Shown one piece after another: positions 4,557-6,226 of a DNA stretch of 6,226 bases. Location of the stretch: the NCBI GenBank assembly GCA_947564305.1, contig CANOBT010000263.1, positions 1-6,226 on the forward strand, written 5' to 3'. The position numbers and the translations under genes are program-made. Each line of letters opens with the position of its first letter. Position 1 is the stretch's first letter. The notes beneath the pieces are model-generated. The model searched no databases, was not told the DNA's origin, and worked only from the letters and a program-made list of their open reading frames with translations. Source of the DNA: an uncultured Lachnospiraceae bacterium. GTDB lineage: Bacteria > Bacillota_A > Clostridia > Lachnospirales > Lachnospiraceae.

Positions 4557-4578
4557 TTTTTTTGCCAGCTTCCCCAAA

Positions 4579-4607
4579 ATTATATCAAGTCATACCATTT
4601 ACAGCAA
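4579..4607 (-). promoter_or_regulatory. Sigma-A promoter of the lipoprotein gene
   Basis: TTGCTG (4607-4602), exactly 17 nt, then perfect TATAAT (4584-4579). It starts 4 nt after the stop codon of the upstream nuclease gene, so the lipoprotein can be transcribed on its own. It has the same TTGC start, spacing and downstream palindrome as the nuclease promoter. Confidence 0.75.
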
Positions 4608-4610
4608 TGA

Positions 4611-5975
4611 CTATTTATCTTTGTCTTGAAATAAAGGCATTCCCCAATAAAGCGGCGGCACGTCTTCCAAATTTAAAGTAGGACAGTTATCCTTCCTGCT
4701 TTCCTCATATGTACTACATCCATAAAAATATGTCCCATCCGATTTATTCCGCTTAATTATCATCAAACTATTTTTTCCATGATTTTTACAGTTAGGACAA
4801 TACGCTGCTTGCGCTTTCCGATCCGGCACTTCCTTCTTGATACACGCAACAACATTCTCTCTAATCTCCGAATCAGTCATAGACTCCGAACAGTCCATTG
4901 TTATTAACTTCATACCGCAGCGCTTCATTATTTCCGCTTTAAACTTGTCCCGTTCTATTACCTTCGGATTTTCTTTATGTTCCTTGCCCTGTACTTCTAA
5001 AAAGAAAATCGGCTGTAATTCCTCATTATAAATCCCAAAATCAAAATGCATCTTTGTTACTCTGTCTGTTAGCTTCTGATCACTTTTCCAATCTCCCCAC
5101 CAAAATATTTCCCGAAAAGATACATGAGGCAAAATCAGATATTCCTTGTCAATAAAATTTTTAATCTCAGAGTAAACTTTTTCCTCCATATTATTGATTA
5201 GTTTTCCATCCCAGAAGGACTTTTTGAGGGAAAACAAATAAACCCGCTCCATCAAATAATCATTTGATTCTTCGATTTCCTGTTTTCCCAATATTTCAGC
5301 GTTCATATTTTTTACGAAATTATTTATTTCAGAAATTGTTGAGCTGTTGGCCTGATCTGCATTACCTCCTGACAAAGCCGTCGCCAATTCATTCTGGTTT
5401 CCCCGAACATCGTAGTGAATTTCTGTTTGCAGATTTCCATTTCTACTAAGCAGAAGTCCTCTGCTACTATATGCCACGGAGCACCTAATAAATATATTTT
5501 CCAGAAAAAATATGATAACAAAAGCAATTTTCCATATCGTGTCCGGAAGCGGAAAAAGCCCTGCGTCAGAATAGAGGATTCCAAAAACTATAAATGTTAC
5601 AACAGCAGAAAATAAAATGGTCTTTATCCAGAATCCAATATTTATATTAGAAATTAAGAAAAGAAGTCCAACAACCGCTGCTCCAATCAGAATACAAACT
5701 ACGGAATGCCACTGGAAATATGTATGTACTGACGATCCGACTATCAGTCCTACGATTCCGTTTTCTATAATCTGATGTTTGCTGAACAACCAGACCAAAA
5801 ACGCGGCAATAGCAAATATCGCCAGATTCTGTATCAAAATATTCATTGGTATACCAGTAATACAAGATATGATTATAAAAGGAACTGATAATATAGCAAT
5901 TCCAATAAATATCGGAAAGCCCAACACGATCCCGACCAATGGGCCAGTTAATAAATCATCACCTGAATTTGACAT
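4611..5975 (-). CDS. Multi-pass membrane protein with DUF2726-like nuclease domain and topoisomerase-type zinc ribbon
   Basis: 454 residues. Five or six membrane helices fill residues ~12-165 (about 12-38, 43-64, 93-109, 116-135, 147-165). A linker (170-260) follows, then a PD-(D/E)XK-type domain, ~263-382: helix EEKVYSEIKNFID, strand HFDFGIY with D312, strand IFFLEVQGKEH with E327, Q329, K331 and H333, then RDKFK and the strand MKLITMD. This matches DUF2726/Vsr-like folds ('DF...ElDG-H...RD'), though the third motif residue is Gln rather than Asp/Glu. The C-terminus has C393-x2-C396 ... C420 ... C431, like the DNA topoisomerase I C-terminal zinc ribbon. Inference: a membrane-tethered DNA-binding nuclease, possibly defensive; not shown. 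The ATG at 5975 has AGAGGAG nine nt upstream. Own promoter at 6083-6111. Confidence 0.75.
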   Translation of the reverse strand: MSNSGDDLLTGPLVGIVLGFPIFIGIAILSVPFIIISCITGIPMNILIQNLAIFAIAAFLVWLFSKHQIIENGIVGLIVGSSVHTYFQWHSVVCILIGAAVVGLLFLISNINIGFWIKTILFSAVVTFIVFGILYSDAGLFPLPDTIWKIAFVIIFFLENIFIRCSVAYSSRGLLLSRNGNLQTEIHYDVRGNQNELATALSGGNADQANSSTISEINNFVKNMNAEILGKQEIEESNDYLMERVYLFSLKKSFWDGKLINNMEEKVYSEIKNFIDKEYLILPHVSFREIFWWGDWKSDQKLTDRVTKMHFDFGIYNEELQPIFFLEVQGKEHKENPKVIERDKFKAEIMKRCGMKLITMDCSESMTDSEIRENVVACIKKEVPDRKAQAAYCPNCKNHGKNSLMIIKRNKSDGTYFYGCSTYEESRKDNCPTLNLEDVPPLYWGMPLFQDKDK

Positions 5976-6039
5976 AATTTGTATCTCCTCTTAAGTATTT
6001 TTATAAATCCCCTAAAATCTTTCTTTCTGTTTTCAGCAA

Positions 6040-6059
6040 TTTATGCGACGTCGTATAAA
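6040..6059. promoter_or_regulatory. Palindrome copy 4, one mismatch
   Basis: TTTATGCGACGTCGTATAAA differs from the other copies by one C-to-T change, leaving a G-T mismatch in the symmetry; flanking A and T extend it to 22 bp. It sits 23 nt downstream of the -10 of the nuclease promoter and 64 nt upstream of the ATG at 5975. Confidence 0.75.
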
Positions 6060-6082
6060 TTAATTTCTTACAATTTTCTAAA

Positions 6083-6111
6083 ATTATACCAGATTGGACT
6101 ACGTTACGCAA
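6083..6111 (-). promoter_or_regulatory. Sigma-A promoter of the membrane nuclease gene
   Basis: TTGCGT (6111-6106), 17-nt spacer ending in TGG, then perfect TATAAT (6088-6083). The TGn before the -10 makes it an extended -10 promoter. Palindrome copy 4 lies at about +17 to +36. Confidence 0.8.
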
Positions 6112-6150
6112 TCTTGTGCCGCACCGTATTGTTTCACGGAAATTTTTTTA

Positions 6151-6179
6151 TTGCCAACCCATTCAATACGTATTATAAT
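6151..6179 (+). promoter_or_regulatory. Plus-strand promoter pointing out of the right edge
   Basis: TTGCCA (6151-6156), exactly 17 nt, then perfect TATAAT (6174-6179). Predicted start near 6186. No ATG with a ribosome site follows before the window ends, so the gene it serves lies outside. It is divergent from the nuclease promoter, about 40 nt apart. Confidence 0.6.
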
Positions 6180-6226
6180 AATCATACAAAGAGCGCTCCG
6201 TAAAGCAAACGGTTCGCCTTAGTTAT

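Noticed and set aside
4537..4565. Palindrome copy 3 as a plus-strand terminator, because a T run follows
   Set aside because: No plus-strand gene ends nearby, the other copies lack a T run on either strand, and the position fits a 5' leader of the minus-strand gene.
5324..5584. Alternative minus-strand frames inside the nuclease gene
   Set aside because: They lie wholly within the 454-residue frame, have no ribosome sites and no domain pattern.
6124..6150. CCGT...ACGG stem followed by seven T as a terminator
   Set aside because: The stem is only 4 bp, too weak to support on its own.

Overview
The window looks like an accessory stretch of a low-GC Firmicutes chromosome, most likely a gut Lachnospiraceae or close relative. 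The reasons are consensus sigma-A promoters, strong AGGAG ribosome sites, AT-rich codons, an Rpn-family tail of a type I associate with that group, and a polyamine-binding-protein-like C-terminus at the left edge. The assignment is inference; there is no rRNA or marker gene.

Layout. 1-72 is the 3' end of a plus-strand gene, followed by a rho-independent terminator at 158-190. Nearly everything else is on the minus strand. 362-730 is the C-terminal remnant of an Rpn/PD-(D/E)XK transposase-like gene whose recognisable part stops at one arm of an imperfect inverted repeat (705-787). 731-1170 is a GC-richer stretch with no recognisable gene apart from one 30-codon ORF that has a good ribosome site. 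1171-2066 is a compact minus-strand cluster: a 42-residue protein, a zinc-ribbon protein and a single-pass membrane protein. 2117-2392 is a small reading frame broken by two in-frame TAA codons. 2440-3306 is a regulatory module: two divergent ribbon-helix-helix genes facing a shared operator/promoter region, with a small two-helix membrane protein behind the minus-strand one. 3390-4511 encodes a lipoprotein with two duplicated beta-type modules. 4611-5975 encodes a multi-pass membrane protein carrying a DUF2726-like nuclease domain and a topoisomerase-type zinc ribbon. A plus-strand promoter at 6151-6179 points out of the right edge.

The most striking feature is a 20-bp palindrome, TTTATGCGACGTCGCATAAA. 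It is exact at 801, 2097 and 4537, has one mismatch at 6040, and has a diverged 16-bp relative at 2429 with a compensated pair change. Every copy lies 5' of a minus-strand gene or gene remnant. For the nuclease and lipoprotein genes it sits 22-23 nt downstream of a TTGCnn-17-TATAAT promoter; for the zinc-ribbon cluster it sits 15 nt downstream of TTGACA-17-GATAAG. This suggests a local regulon, or a shared 5'-UTR hairpin, joining a membrane nuclease, a lipoprotein and a zinc-ribbon/membrane cluster. That link is inference from site placement, not a demonstrated system.
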